Below, piece after piece: positions 6,145 through 6,183 of a stretch of DNA of 6,183 nucleotides. Within the stretch, counting starts at the first letter, position 1; every line of letters begins with the position of its first letter. The translations under genes were made by a program, and so were the position numbers. The stretch is from Thermodesulfobacteriota bacterium. GTDB lineage: Bacteria; Desulfobacterota; Dissulfuribacteria; Dissulfuribacterales; UBA3076. A model generated the notes under the pieces. The model was not told where the DNA came from, ran no database searches, and saw nothing but the letters and a program-made list of their open reading frames with translations. Where the stretch lies: the NCBI GenBank assembly GCA_003645605.1, contig QNAY01000083.1, positions 1 to 6,183 on the forward strand, written 5' to 3'.

Positions 6145-6173
6145 TAAGATTTCTCGCTTTGCTCGAAATGACA
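6145..6173 (+). repeat. Dispersed 29-bp REP-like repeat, outer right copy
   Basis: The + strand unit differs from 53-81 at three positions. Two of them are a matched C-to-G and G-to-C swap that keeps the inner stem paired (GC/GC instead of CC/GG). With 6094-6122 it makes an inverted pair whose arms match at 24 of 29 positions around a 22-nt spacer, so the whole 6094-6173 block could fold as one long hairpin. Confidence 0.8.
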
Positions 6174-6183
6174 GTTTTGGTTA

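Noticed and set aside
1..6183. CRISPR array, tRNA, rRNA, insertion sequence or phage genes
   Set aside because: No regularly spaced direct repeats, cloverleaf-like sequence, transposase or integrase frame was seen. The three short repeats are not array-like.

Overview
The window looks like chromosomal DNA of a Gram-negative, sulfate-reducer-type deltaproteobacterium (Desulfobacterota). Three features point that way: a membrane (Fo) ATP synthase cluster atpZ-atpI-atpB-atpE with no F1 genes beside it, a c subunit that begins with a secretory-type presequence, and a neighbouring glutamate-1-semialdehyde aminomutase gene of the C5 haem pathway. The assignment is inference from gene content and protein style; there is no marker gene here.

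Layout. Positions 1-180 hold no gene; one copy of a 29-bp dispersed repeat lies at 53-81. A gene on the + strand (181-2646) encodes a shortened UvrA-type DNA-damage-recognition ATPase. It keeps the UvrB-binding region and the zinc modules but lacks the usual insertion domain. All other genes are on the - strand and converge on it. Reading leftwards from the right edge they are hemL (6029-4740), a 182-nt gap with two candidate promoters, atpZ (4557-4273), atpI (4268-3861), atpB (3858-3142) and atpE (3084-2713). The two convergent units meet at a hairpin (2645-2677). Its U-tract for the atp operon is supplied by the AAA-AAA lysine codons at the end of uvrA. Upstream of hemL, at 6094-6173, two more copies of the repeat form an inverted pair.

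How the genes work together. AtpB and AtpE form the ion channel and rotor of the F-type ATP synthase. AtpZ and AtpI are small membrane proteins usually encoded at the head of such operons and linked to c-ring assembly or cation handling. The F1 and stator genes must be elsewhere. HemL makes 5-aminolevulinate for haem, sirohaem and corrinoids. There is no clear terminator between hemL and atpZ, so read-through is possible. The uvrA paralogue is functionally separate.

I do not see an obviously new multi-gene system. The points most worth attention are the repeat family with compensatory base changes in its hairpin, the unusual UvrA architecture with an H-loop His-to-Asn change, a perfect 14-bp inverted repeat inside that gene, and the c subunit's presequence and altered ion-site residue.
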